Assembly (NCBI RefSeq): GCF_002797315.1
Contig: NZ_KZ454936.1
Span: forward strand, 3,047,645 to 3,111,644
Direction: 5' to 3'
Length of the DNA stretch: 64,000 nucleotides
From: Bacillus sp. FJAT-44742
GTDB taxonomy: Bacteria > Bacillota > Bacilli > Bacillales > Marinococcaceae
Within the stretch, counting starts at the first letter, position 1, and the number at the start of each line of letters is the position of its first letter. The position numbers were made by a program, and so were the translations under genes. The notes beneath the pieces were generated by a model. The model searched no databases, had not been told where the DNA came from, and saw only the letters and a program-made list of their open reading frames with translations. Of the stretch, positions 8,097 to 16,230 are shown piece after piece.

Positions 8097-8921
8097 TTAT
8101 CCTAGTAATTGAAGTACGGATTGTGGTTGTTGATTAGCTTGAGCTAACATTGATTGAGAAGCTTGAGAAAGGATGTTTGACTTTGTCATTTCCATCATTT
8201 CACGAGCCATATCAACATCACGAACTCTAGATTCTGCAGCACTAAGATTTTCAGAAGCATTATCAAGGTTGGCAATAGTATGTTCTAATCTGTTTTGCAG
8301 AGCCCCCATTGCTGAACGAGACTTAGATACTGATTCAATCGCATCACTTACTGTGTCTAATGCTGTTTGTGCACTAGCAAAGTCCGTTATATCTAATTCA
8401 CTAATATCTATTTCATCTTCACCCAATGAAGTACTTAATTGAGCAGCCCACTCAAGTGTTATAGTTTGACCAGAATTCGCACCTACTTGAATTTCAGCAG
8501 TGAAATCAGCTGCTAATATATCTTGCTCATTAAATTGCGTCTCTTCACCTATTCTCTGAATTTCACTAATTAGTGCCTGGAATTCATCATTCAATGAAGC
8601 TCGGTCTACCTCAACATTCGTATCATTAGAAGCTTGAACCGCTAATTCTCGCATTCGTTGTAGTATACTGTGAGTTTCATTTAAAGCTCCCTCAGCAGTT
8701 TGAATCATAGAAATACCATCTTGTGCGTTTCGGCTTGCTTGATCTAAACCATTAATTTGCGCACGCATTTTTTCAGAAATAGCTAAACCAGCTGCATCGT
8801 CTCCAGCACGATTAATACGCAGACCTGAAGAAAGTTTTTCCATTGAAGACTGCATGTTGTTTTGATTGATACCCATTTGACGATGTGTGTTCAATGCTGG
8901 AATATTGTTATTGATAATCAT
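8097..8921 (-). CDS. hag: Flagellin Hag
   Basis: 274 residues, the usual size of Bacillus Hag. It has the conserved N-terminus MIINNNIPALNTHRQM, the SSGLRINRAGDDAAGLAISEKM segment, a short central domain and the C-terminal SMLAQANQQPQSVLQLLG. The frame extends 11 codons further upstream, but ATG at 8921 is the start because AGGAGG lies 9 bases before it. A sigma-D promoter (9039-9065), a strong leader hairpin and a CsrA-type hairpin (8951-8964) precede the gene, so the FliW-CsrA switch encoded at 11326-12002 very likely controls its translation, as in B. subtilis. Unlike B. subtilis, fliD-fliS do not follow. Confidence 0.97.
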   Translation of the reverse strand: MIINNNIPALNTHRQMGINQNNMQSSMEKLSSGLRINRAGDDAAGLAISEKMRAQINGLDQASRNAQDGISMIQTAEGALNETHSILQRMRELAVQASNDTNVEVDRASLNDEFQALISEIQRIGEETQFNEQDILAADFTAEIQVGANSGQTITLEWAAQLSTSLGEDEIDISELDITDFASAQTALDTVSDAIESVSKSRSAMGALQNRLEHTIANLDNASENLSAAESRVRDVDMAREMMEMTKSNILSQASQSMLAQANQQPQSVLQLLG

Positions 8922-8950
8922 TTGTAAAATCCTCCTTGATTGTTGTCCGT

Positions 8951-8964
8951 CCACGTCCTTGTGG
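8951..8964 (-). promoter_or_regulatory. CsrA-binding hairpin in the hag leader
   Basis: The transcript reads CCACAAGGACGUGG: a 4-bp stem CCAC/GUGG holds AAGGAC in the loop, matching the CsrA consensus RUACARGGAUGU. It is 30 bases upstream of the hag ATG, and the Shine-Dalgarno AGGAGG supplies the second GGA. This matches the two-site arrangement in B. subtilis hag. Confidence 0.7.
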
Positions 8965-8984
8965 ATGGATACTTTTTATTTAGT

Positions 8985-9029
8985 GATCAGCAGCTCCCTG
9001 TCGGCCGCCAGGGCTCGCTGCTATCACCT
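8985..9029 (-). promoter_or_regulatory. Strong hairpin at the 5' end of the hag leader
   Basis: On the minus strand GATAGCAGC...AGCCCTG pairs with CAGGG...AGCTGCTGATC around a short GC-rich loop. No T run follows, so it is not a terminator. It starts close to the predicted transcription start and may protect the abundant hag mRNA from 5' decay (inference). Confidence 0.5.
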
Positions 9030-9038
9030 ACATAAGTA

Positions 9039-9065
9039 ATATCGGAGGATGAAGCAAACTGTTTA
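9039..9065 (-). promoter_or_regulatory. Sigma-D promoter of hag
   Basis: The minus strand reads TAAA, 15 bases, then TCCGATAT, one base from the sigma-D consensus GCCGATAT. It lies about 118 bases upstream of the hag start. Confidence 0.85.
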
Positions 9066-9233
9066 CTATTTTTCTAATTTTCTTTTGTGCCGCACCTGCA
9101 ATTAGGTATATGTAACCAAAACTAAAATACTATGACAGATTCCCTGACAAATTGTAGATATTTGGAATTTCATGAGTATAATAAAAATATAAAGTAAATA
9201 TTCACATAATTATACATTAGAGGAGGACGAGAA

Positions 9234-9722
9234 ATGGAACAAGATGTTGTGGAGAATTATATTGTAAACAAGGACACGCTGGCTTTGGTACCATACTTTA
9301 AAGGAGAAGCGAAGACGTTAATTTATGAGAAAGGAAAGAAACCTATTCTTGCGAAGAAAACTCCTCTTAAGATCCTCGATGACGCCTGTATTGCTGGCGG
9401 GGCTTCTCTTGAAGGGAGAAATAAGGCAGTGAGAGAACGAACGAATATCCAGAAGAAACGGCCTGTTCCTGTGAATCTGGATCACATGATTTATGCTTTC
9501 CCCGTCATGTCTTATTTGGCGACGGACAATGAGTGGGTATTCATTCACCATTTAATCGGCTTTGAGCATGCAGCTCCATCAAAAGACAAAGGAAAGACTG
9601 TTCTCACTTTTTCCGATCAACAGAAGCTTACGGTAAGGGCGAGTAAGTATTCTATTAAACAGCAGATGCAGAGGACTCACACGTGTATTGTAGAATTCAA
9701 TCCAAAGAATGATGCCAGTTAA
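9234..9722 (+). CDS. comK: Competence transcription factor ComK (short homologue)
   Basis: 162 residues starting at ATG after GAGGAGGACGAGAA. Alignable to B. subtilis ComK over almost its whole length: the Y-x-V-N start, the P-L-K-I-L-D-D-A-C segment, G-x-x-x-x-G-R-x-x-A, the V-P-V-N-L-D-H block, then W-V-F-I-H-H. B. subtilis ComK is 192 residues; this one ends about 30 earlier, losing the tail that in B. subtilis binds MecA for degradation. ComK activates DNA-uptake genes; comFA, comFC and ssb are in this window. The location beside hag differs from B. subtilis. No clear pair of ComK boxes (AAAA-N5-TTTT) was found upstream of it or of comFA. Confidence 0.88.
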   Translation: MEQDVVENYIVNKDTLALVPYFKGEAKTLIYEKGKKPILAKKTPLKILDDACIAGGASLEGRNKAVRERTNIQKKRPVPVNLDHMIYAFPVMSYLATDNEWVFIHHLIGFEHAAPSKDKGKTVLTFSDQQKLTVRASKYSIKQQMQRTHTCIVEFNPKNDAS

Positions 9723-9845
9723 TCTTGTTCTTTTTGTCCCTTACACTTCCCTAGAGACTACATAAGGACATTGCCAGCATTCAACGGACGGAATTTTTGT
9801 TCACTAAAGAGAATTTTTTGATAAAAATAATTTTATAGAGTACAA

Positions 9846-9877
9846 ACAGAGAGCGAAACTCCTATCGTTCTCTGTTT
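9846..9877 (+). terminator. Terminator after comK
   Basis: ACAGAGAGCGA pairs with TCGTTCTCTGT (one G-T pair) and is followed by TTTTTTTG. Confidence 0.85.
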
Positions 9878-9889
9878 TTTTGCTTTATA

Positions 9890-9925
9890 AAGAACTTTCT
9901 GGTATTAAATTACCAAAAAGTTCTT
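9890..9925. repeat. Inverted repeat downstream of comK
   Basis: AAGAACTTT...TGGTA pairs with TACCA...AAAGTTCTT. A further ACGAA/TTCGT pair follows at about 9930-9946, and a perfect 14-bp palindrome AGAGTTTAAACTCT lies at 9971-9984, followed by T-rich sequence. Purpose unknown. Confidence 0.5.
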
Positions 9926-10065
9926 GATTACGAACGTCATTCGTTATAAAATATTAATAAGTTCTTAATCAGAGTTTAAACTCTTTTTATTCCCTTATTT
10001 TCAATGTTTGAAACATGACTTTTTTATTATTCAACCTATAAAAAATAGTAAAGGAGGACAATCAC

Positions 10066-10233
10066 TTGCCTTATTTTAACATGAGAAAAGTTTGGACCCC
10101 TTTGCAGTTTCTCGGGGTAAAGCTATATAAAACAGACGACGGCATTTACTTTATTAAATTTTTTAATGGCTCTCACAAAATGATTAACCGGTGGAAGTAC
10201 AACAAAATGGAGGCCTATAAAGCGAATCGCTAA
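10066..10233 (+). CDS. Small basic protein of 55 residues, unknown
   Basis: TTG start preceded by AAAGGAGG with 8 bases spacing, which is strong enough to support translation; an inner ATG at 10081 has no such site. The product is rich in aromatic and basic residues, with a repeated F-x-K-F-F-N / W-K-Y-N-K flavour and no membrane segment or known motif. It sits alone between comK and the convergent LuxR-type gene. Not recognised. Confidence 0.55.
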   Translation: MPYFNMRKVWTPLQFLGVKLYKTDDGIYFIKFFNGSHKMINRWKYNKMEAYKANR

Positions 10234-10287
10234 CCCAAAACTTTTATTCTCAAACTATTATTCTATCTCTTTATAATACTTATTTAT

Positions 10288-10989
10288 TTAAGATGTTTTT
10301 ACCCAACCGCTTTCAATTGCCCGCTTTATCGTATGCGTGCGGTCATTCGCAGCCATCTTCTTCGTTAAATGGCTGACGTGGTTATTTACCGTTGCAACCG
10401 CCAAGTAGCATTCCTCTGCGATTTTGCGGTTGCTTTTGCCTTCTAAGATTTTCTCTAATATCCGGCATTCGGCTTCTGATAAATTCTCCATTGCTTTTTC
10501 GTAGATCAGCTCAAGCCGTTTGTTTTCTGATTCTGTTTCTATCCTATATAGTGAACGATAAGCATTAACAAAGCGCGGCTGGAAAACTGGATCAATATAA
10601 ACCATAAATTCCATTGCTCGTAGGTAATGTACAACCCATTCCCTGGGTTCTCTATCTCCGCACAATAGTAGTGAAACCTGATGTTTCAATAAATGGTTTG
10701 TTTTCCCCTCATGTTCTTCACCTAAATTAACACCAAGCCTGCACAGAATCTCCTGATCTGTTATTAATTTGATATTTTCTATGATCTCTTCAGGATCTAC
10801 TTCAATATAATACAGGCAGTTTTTGCTCAAACCAGATTGCAAGTATGTTGAAAGCTCTTCCCCCTGGCACTTGTAAATGGTGCCCTCTATCTGCTCTTCA
10901 ATTGTTTCTATTCCAAACGCTTGGCAGGAATTAAATAAAACTGTGGGGACCTTCCCCCCATGTATTGCAGAACCGTGCATTCCTCTCAC
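10288..10989 (-). CDS. LuxR-family transcriptional regulator
   Basis: About 233 residues. The last 65 residues are a LuxR/GerE helix-turn-helix: L-S-E-A-E-C-R-I-L-E, then GKSNRKIAEECYLAVATVNNHV and W-V-K at the end. The N-terminal 160 residues match no domain I recognise; there is no receiver Asp, so it is not a normal response regulator. GTG at 10989 is chosen because GAGGGGG lies 8 bases upstream; the frame runs on to 11076. It lies downstream of the csrA terminator and converges with the small ORF at 10066. A role in motility or competence control is suggested only by position. Confidence 0.8.
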   Translation of the reverse strand: MRGMHGSAIHGGKVPTVLFNSCQAFGIETIEEQIEGTIYKCQGEELSTYLQSGLSKNCLYYIEVDPEEIIENIKLITDQEILCRLGVNLGEEHEGKTNHLLKHQVSLLLCGDREPREWVVHYLRAMEFMVYIDPVFQPRFVNAYRSLYRIETESENKRLELIYEKAMENLSEAECRILEKILEGKSNRKIAEECYLAVATVNNHVSHLTKKMAANDRTHTIKRAIESGWVKTS

Positions 10990-11294
10990 TTCTGTATCCC
11001 CCTCTTGACGTTCTTTCCTCATCGTTGTTTCTTTTCCCTTGGCAACAGACTCACGTGTATCCGCAATTTTCGACAATATCCCCTAAATTTTGTCTACATG
11101 TTTTGAAACTAACACTGCTACTTATTCGTCTTTATGAATGTAAATATTACCTTTCTTGAGCGATTTATACAAGGTGCGTCTGTCCCATAAATGTTAACAA
11201 AATGAAATAGTATCGTATTATTTTTTCATTTTTTTTCAAAAAAAAGTCGAATTTACAAAAATATCGCTAGTCTTTACCTAGAACTTAAGAACGA

Positions 11295-11334
11295 AAAAAG
11301 TAGAAATCTATCAAATTTTAGATTTCTACTTTTT
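11295..11334 (-). terminator. Terminator of the flagellar operon, overlapping the csrA stop
   Basis: A perfect 16-bp stem: AAAAAGTAGAAATCTA (minus strand) includes the last two Lys codons and the TAG stop of csrA. A TTTTTTCG tail follows on the minus strand. Confidence 0.9.
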
Positions 11335-11553
11335 CAATTGTTGTGATAGTTTTTCTAACAATGAAAGATCAGAGGAGGCAGCTTCGTTGTTTTCTTCTTC
11401 AATTGCCAAAAAGATTTCTTTCCGGTGAATATCAATATGCCTCGGTGCGTCAATTCCTAGTTTGACCTGGTCTCCATCAACGGCTACTACTTTAATCTCA
11501 ATGTCTTCTCCAATTTGAATGGACTGGTTGGGTTTCCGGGTAAGCACCAACAT
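11326..11553 (-). CDS. csrA: Translational regulator CsrA
   Basis: 75 residues. It has the CsrA start [20 protein letters not shown], the central V-K-L-G-I-D-A-P, and the H-R-K-E-I-F pattern of the RNA-binding surface. It overlaps fliW by one base (TAATG) with GAGGAGG upstream, so the two are translated together. In B. subtilis, CsrA blocks hag translation until FliW, freed from Hag by filament assembly, sequesters it. The hag leader in this window carries a matching hairpin. Confidence 0.97.
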   Translation of the reverse strand: MLVLTRKPNQSIQIGEDIEIKVVAVDGDQVKLGIDAPRHIDIHRKEIFLAIEEENNEAASSDLSLLEKLSQQLKK

Positions 11554-12002
11554 TACCTTTGTCCCTCCTCAGCTAATTCTTTTGGAAAAATTCGATGCTT
11601 TCTATCATAGGAGCTGTCGTTTAAGAGAAGCTGTTTTCCCTTTTTCTCTCTCACATTAAATATGACTGGCGCTTGAAGATTTGCCGTTGTGTCTTTAAAA
11701 GGTTCCTTTAATGTAAGAATCGTAAAGATTGCCACGTCTTCTTCCTTTTTAATCATAAGTTGTTCTTGCAGGCTTTCAGGGAGCTTCACCTGATAATCTT
11801 GAAAAAAAGAAAATGGGCTCGCAACCACAAATGCAACTTCCGGACTTTTAACAGATTGTAGAATCTGAAACAGCTGGTCCTGATCGAAGGGAAGAAGAAC
11901 AAACTGTGTTTCTGATTCAAATGCCGGCAATCCTTTTTCAAAAGAAAAAATGTCCTGCTCCTCGATGTCTATCTCCCCTACATATTTCGACTGTATGTTC
12001 AT
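11553..12002 (-). CDS. fliW: Flagellar assembly factor FliW (CsrA antagonist)
   Basis: 149 residues, the usual length. Characteristic segments are FEKGLPAFE near the start, F-V-L-L-P-F-D and E-V-A-F-V-V-A-S-P. FliW binds either Hag or CsrA and so couples flagellin synthesis to export. RBS AAAGGTGG precedes ATG at 12002. It follows the broken yviE and overlaps csrA. Confidence 0.96.
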   Translation of the reverse strand: MNIQSKYVGEIDIEEQDIFSFEKGLPAFESETQFVLLPFDQDQLFQILQSVKSPEVAFVVASPFSFFQDYQVKLPESLQEQLMIKKEEDVAIFTILTLKEPFKDTTANLQAPVIFNVREKKGKQLLLNDSSYDRKHRIFPKELAEEGQR

Positions 12003-12026
12003 GTTGTTCCACCTTTCTATGGCTTA

Positions 12027-12609
12027 TTACATAGTGCGGTTCACGTGACTGCCAACCACCTGAAAGGAAAGAGAAGGCTTTTGTTTCATATAAGCTTGCG
12101 TTTCCCAGCGATCCACCTTTATTTCCGGTTCCCTTTTTTCCACATGTACAGTCGTTTCATTTGGATTTGCCTGGATGCTTACCGTGGATGGCTGAAAATC
12201 AAAAGAAACGCGAAACGCATGTTTCGGCATGTATTCTAAGTGAAGTTCACTTTGCTCTGGCTGGGTCCTTTCCCTTGCAATTCGTTGTATGGCGCCGGTA
12301 CCATGTTCAATTTTTTTCAGCTGTTCGCCTTCGGAATTTTTTAAAGCAATATATTCTGCAGGCTGCTGAGAGGCTTTTTGGATATGTTCAGTGGCAGCTC
12401 GATAGGGTGTTTTCAAGCCGGCATCGGCGAAAGCTTCACTTTGGTCGATGAACAGCTTTGAAGCTGTAGTGGATATCTGGACAAGGTCATGGTGCTCCTA
12501 CTCAATGTGCATGTTTGGGAAAAGAGCGTGAATCTGTAGATGCGGTCTGTGGCTGCTCCGACCTGTTTCCCCTGGGATCTGGGTGATATGAATTACTGGC
12601 ATCTCCATC
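12027..12609 (-). pseudogene. yviE: yviE (DUF6470) with a frameshift and an in-frame stop
   Basis: The position between flgL and fliW is that of B. subtilis yviE (191 residues). The 3' part encodes 129 residues from a TTG at 12416 with no RBS. Translation of the same frame continues upstream as recognisable YviE sequence (ISTTASKLFIDQSEAFADAG) but is broken by TAG at 12498-12500. Further up, the good start ATG at 12609 (RBS GGGGAGA) encodes M-E-M and then loses frame: one base too many near 12600 separates it from P-V-I-H-I-T-Q-I, the typical beginning. With both lesions repaired the length is about 193. YviE function is unknown even in B. subtilis. A sequencing error could explain one lesion, less easily both. 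Confidence 0.75.
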
Positions 12610-12639
12610 ACATTCTCCCCTTTTCATGCACTGATTGCC

Positions 12640-13800
12640 CTATCGTAAAAAGTCCATTAACGTAGGCTGCATAATTCTTGCTCCCGCTGCCATCGCAGCT
12701 CTGTGAACATTTTCCTGCATCTGTAAATCTATGATTACTTTTTCCAAATCTGCATCTTCATTATCTGACAAGATTCTCTTTGCTATAACTTCCTGTTCAT
12801 TTAGCCTCGTATCCATCATTTCCACTCTATTAATGCGGGCTCCCAGTTCCGCCCGTTCGTTTACCATATTGTCAATGTGCTTATCCAGGCTGCCAATAAG
12901 GCTTGAGATGTCAGAACCTTTTGCGCTCGGATCCTCTAACACCCGAGTCAGGTGCTTAATGTCACCGAATAGAGCATTTGAAAATACTTTCTGGGGAGTT
13001 GAATTGACCGGAATATTTATGCCTTTCATCAGCTCAATGTCCACGTTCTGGGTATTTGTTGATACGGCGTTCCGCTGGGAAACAATGAAGTCTTCTGCAC
13101 GCAAGTTCTGCGTCTGCTCTTCCGTTTCTCCAGGCTGGACTACTCCTTGTTCATTCGTTACAGGTGCTTGAAAATGGTAGGCAAAGCTCTCATTTTCCAA
13201 TACGATATAATCGTCAGCGTCCTCGTTGATGTTGGCATAGTGGAGAGGCTCCCCAGCTTCCGGATCATAGCGATAGATTTCACCGTTATAGGAAATTTCA
13301 TAGAGATCCTGATTAACTCCCGGCGCAGACAGTACGCCCGGTTCAAGGTTCATCAGGTCCATATCTATCGGTGGGTTTGTCGTATTGGTTCCGTTAAAAA
13401 TATATTTGTTATTTGTTTTCGTATTGGCGATGGATGCCAAATGCTCAAGCAGCTGCTCAATTTCACTGGCCATGTTAGCCCGCTGGCCTGATTCATATGT
13501 ATCGTTTGAAGCCTGGATAGCAAGCTCACGTATTCGGTGCATCGCCTGGGTGGACGTATCAAGTGCCGAGTCCGCTGACTCCATCCAGTTGTAGACTTCA
13601 CTTAAATTGCGCTTGAACTGCTCCACCTCAGTGACCTGAGTACGGTACCGCATACCGTTCATCGCAACAACCGGATCCTGGGAAGCCCTTGTAATCTTTT
13701 TTCCCGTGGAAAGCTGGTCCATGATGTTACCAAGGTTGTTGTACCCTTTATGGATGTGGCCCAGCGAGTTATGAGCAAGCATAGACTGAGTAACACGCAT
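12640..13800 (-). CDS. flgL: Flagellar hook-filament junction protein FlgL
   Basis: 386 residues; flagellin-like N-terminus MRVTQSMLAHNSLGHI with LSTGKKITRASQDPV, and a C-terminal helix rich in N-E-R-A-E-L-G-A-R-I-N-R. The central insert (about 140-260) makes it longer than the 298 residues of B. subtilis FlgL. FlgL joins the hook (with FlgK) to the filament and is exported by the flagellar type III system. It follows flgK with 234 intergenic bases that hold a repeat array (13891-14012). Confidence 0.95.
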   Translation of the reverse strand: MRVTQSMLAHNSLGHIHKGYNNLGNIMDQLSTGKKITRASQDPVVAMNGMRYRTQVTEVEQFKRNLSEVYNWMESADSALDTSTQAMHRIRELAIQASNDTYESGQRANMASEIEQLLEHLASIANTKTNNKYIFNGTNTTNPPIDMDLMNLEPGVLSAPGVNQDLYEISYNGEIYRYDPEAGEPLHYANINEDADDYIVLENESFAYHFQAPVTNEQGVVQPGETEEQTQNLRAEDFIVSQRNAVSTNTQNVDIELMKGINIPVNSTPQKVFSNALFGDIKHLTRVLEDPSAKGSDISSLIGSLDKHIDNMVNERAELGARINRVEMMDTRLNEQEVIAKRILSDNEDADLEKVIIDLQMQENVHRAAMAAGARIMQPTLMDFLR

Positions 13801-13890
13801 ACTATTTCACCTGCCTTTATTTTTTCAGAAGTAGCTGTTTATTAGGAACTGGCCCTGTTTTGAGTTGAGCTGATTGAAATAATTGCTGCT

Positions 13891-14012
13891 TTGGCCCAAT
13901 AATTTAGATTTTGACCCAATTATCTGCGTTTTTGACCCAATTATTGTTCAAAACGACCCAATTATCTGCATTTTGACCCAATTATTGCTCAAATTGACCT
14001 AATTATCGTTTT
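13891..14012. repeat. Tandem repeat of GACCCAATTAT units between flgK and flgL
   Basis: Six copies of (G)ACCCAATTAT or a close variant occur at 19-22 bp spacing. Two types alternate (…CAATTATCTGC and …CAATTATTGYTCAAA), giving a higher-order period of about 41-44 bp. The array lies inside the flagellar operon on the untranslated stretch between flgK and flgL. Confidence 0.8.
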
Positions 14013-14034
14013 CACATTGATGATATCTTGTAAT

Positions 14035-15630
14035 CTACCGCCCGACGATGCCCATGCCGTTAATAATTCTGTCCAGCATTTCATCGATCGTGGTAATGTT
14101 TCGCGCAGCGGCATTGTATGCGTGCTGAAATTGAATCATGTTGGTCATTTCTTCATCGAGGGAGACACTGCTTACGGATTGACGGCGATGATCAATGTTG
14201 TCCCGAAGAGCTGCCGAGTTATTTTTCATCCGGTTGGCTTCGTTTGTGGCCACAGCCATATCTCCGATGATACTTTGATAAAAGCTTTGCACGTTTGTGT
14301 CATTGCCGCCAAAATCAAGAGGCAAGTCTTTTACATTTGCCAGAGCCAAGGCATTGGATCCGTCTCCGGCAAAAGCGATTGCTGGATTTCCAGTTGGTGC
14401 AGCCGCAGCGATATGATTCAGGCTGTTTTTAATTTCATCTGAAATTTGTAAAAGCTGAGATGCGCCACTTTTATTTGCGGTTGGCTCAGCAAACGTGAAA
14501 AAGCTGATCGGCTCTCCCTTTTCTTCATTCCTAATGTCGTTTAGGGTCCAGCCTGCCTCATGTACCTCGTTAAAAGCTTCTACAAAAGTAGTGACCATAA
14601 GGTCGAGTTCGGTCAGCATATCAGGGTATGTTCCCCTGACTTCACCATTTTCCATGTATCCGTATGCCGCGACCAGGCCTTTCATTTTTCCCGGAGAATC
14701 CAAAAAGGACAAATCGTTTATGGGGCCATCCAGGGCCTCACCGTCCACCCAGTCCCCGTTGTCCCATGCCAGCGTCATAGCTGAGACAGGAGCGGTCCGG
14801 TCCTCACTGTCGTATTGAATCTGCATCTGGCGGAAATCATGATTTGCACCGTCTACCAGCTTTGTGATCTGATTTCCATCCCCGTCTGCAAGGTAAATGG
14901 TAAAGCTTCCTTCCGCACTGCTTTTCGCCTGTCCACCGCTTGGTTCCTTCTCTATTTGAATATTTGCAATAGCAGACAGTTCATCAATGAGCCGGTCCCT
15001 TTCATCGTACAAGTCATTTGGGAGGTAGCCATGGGGCTCCATAGATGATACTTGCTTATTAATCTCGTTAATTTGCTGGAGCAAGGAATTTACTTGGTTC
15101 GTTGTTGTATTGATATCTGCTTTTATGTCACGCTGAATGGCTTTTAAGGAATCAGCTGTATAGTTAAAAACCTCTGCCACGGCGATTCCATTTTGCCTTA
15201 CAACAGCACGGGCACCGGAATCCTGCGGGTTAGCGTTTAAGTCCTGCAAAGAGTTCCAAAAACGGTCCAGGGTCTGGTTAATGCCGTCCTCGGTAGGCTC
15301 ATTCATGATGTCTTCCATCTTTTCAAGGGAAGTATAGACCGAATCCCAGTAGCCTGCCTTGGCACTTTCTCCGTGGTACTGAACATTCAGGAAGTGTTCC
15401 TGCACCCGTTGAACGGACCCTGCTTCCACTCCAGTGCCTATCTGACCTGGAATACGCGGGGCGTTCAAGGAGGCTGGAGGCATAGGCTCCGTTGCAGAAA
15501 AATTCACACGCTGTCGTGTATACCCTGGTGTATTGGCGTTTGCTATATTATGGCCTGTCGTATAAAGTGCCGTCTGCTGGGTCGTCATTGCCCGCCTGGC
15601 TGTTTCGAGCCCATGAAAAGTTGAAGTCAT
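14035..15630 (-). CDS. flgK: Flagellar hook-associated protein FlgK
   Basis: 531 residues from ATG at 15630, which has GGAGGAAGC 7 bases upstream; the frame runs on ten codons to 15660 without a site. N-terminal FHGLETARRAMTTQQTALYTTGHNIANANTPGYTRQRV and the C-terminal helix with EEMTNMIQFQHAYNAAARNITTIDEMLD are diagnostic. FlgK caps the hook and joins it to the filament via FlgL. It belongs to the flgM-flgN-flgK-flgL operon; FlgN is its export chaperone. Confidence 0.96.
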   Translation of the reverse strand: MTSTFHGLETARRAMTTQQTALYTTGHNIANANTPGYTRQRVNFSATEPMPPASLNAPRIPGQIGTGVEAGSVQRVQEHFLNVQYHGESAKAGYWDSVYTSLEKMEDIMNEPTEDGINQTLDRFWNSLQDLNANPQDSGARAVVRQNGIAVAEVFNYTADSLKAIQRDIKADINTTTNQVNSLLQQINEINKQVSSMEPHGYLPNDLYDERDRLIDELSAIANIQIEKEPSGGQAKSSAEGSFTIYLADGDGNQITKLVDGANHDFRQMQIQYDSEDRTAPVSAMTLAWDNGDWVDGEALDGPINDLSFLDSPGKMKGLVAAYGYMENGEVRGTYPDMLTELDLMVTTFVEAFNEVHEAGWTLNDIRNEEKGEPISFFTFAEPTANKSGASQLLQISDEIKNSLNHIAAAAPTGNPAIAFAGDGSNALALANVKDLPLDFGGNDTNVQSFYQSIIGDMAVATNEANRMKNNSAALRDNIDHRRQSVSSVSLDEEMTNMIQFQHAYNAAARNITTIDEMLDRIINGMGIVGR

Positions 15631-15732
15631 CCCGTGCTTCCTCCGTTCTAATTGCTTCATTGATTTTTTTTAAAATATGGCTCCATGAACTCCTGGCTGG
15701 GCTGTCTTTTTAGGAACGCGGCCGGGCCATAG

Positions 15733-16230
15733 TTAAGCCCTGGAGTCAAAAGCTGAATAATTCAGCTGTCTGTCCTGTCCCTTCTCATGGGGATTCTGGT
15801 AGCTGAACGTTTCCTGATCCGGCTGTAAAAGGTCCAGAGAAAGGTTTACAAATTGAAGAGAATCCCGGATCATTTGCTGGTTCAGTTCATTTTGAGATGA
15901 CAGTTTGTCCACCTCTTTTAAAAGTCCATCATAAAGAGTCTGCAGAGGCTTTTGGTAATCCTTCGGTATCGCTGAAAAAAGGTCATTCATTGAGCCTTCT
16001 CCATCTTTTTTATCAAAGTCAGGGTGCTCCGTTAGAAAGATGGAAACTACTTTTTGTCTTTTTCCCTCTGCCAGCTGAAGAGCTTTCAACAGCTTTGTCT
16101 CTTGCTGAATCACAGTCTGCAAGCCTTTTATGTCATTTTCTTTTATAACTTCTGTTTTCTGAATGGCTATGTCATTCATCTGCTGGTGAATCTTCACCAA
16201 ATCAGCCAGTGACTCAAAAATTTCTTTCAC
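15733..16230 (-). CDS. flgN: FlgN-family flagellar export chaperone
   Basis: 165 residues, predicted almost entirely helical with no membrane segment, e.g. Q-Q-E-T-K-L-L-K-A-L-Q near residue 45, as in the FlgN family (YvyG in B. subtilis, 160 residues). FlgN binds the C-termini of FlgK and FlgL before export. Position between flgM and flgK supports the call. The 168 bases between flgM and this gene are longer than usual. Confidence 0.88.
   Translation of the reverse strand: MKEIFESLADLVKIHQQMNDIAIQKTEVIKENDIKGLQTVIQQETKLLKALQLAEGKRQKVVSIFLTEHPDFDKKDGEGSMNDLFSAIPKDYQKPLQTLYDGLLKEVDKLSSQNELNQQMIRDSLQFVNLSLDLLQPDQETFSYQNPHEKGQDRQLNYSAFDSRA

Noticed and set aside
9090-9233. ComK boxes before comK (autoregulation)
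   Set aside because: AT-rich, but no pair of AAAA-N5-TTTT boxes at an accepted distance could be found. TATAAT at 9177-9182 has no good -35.
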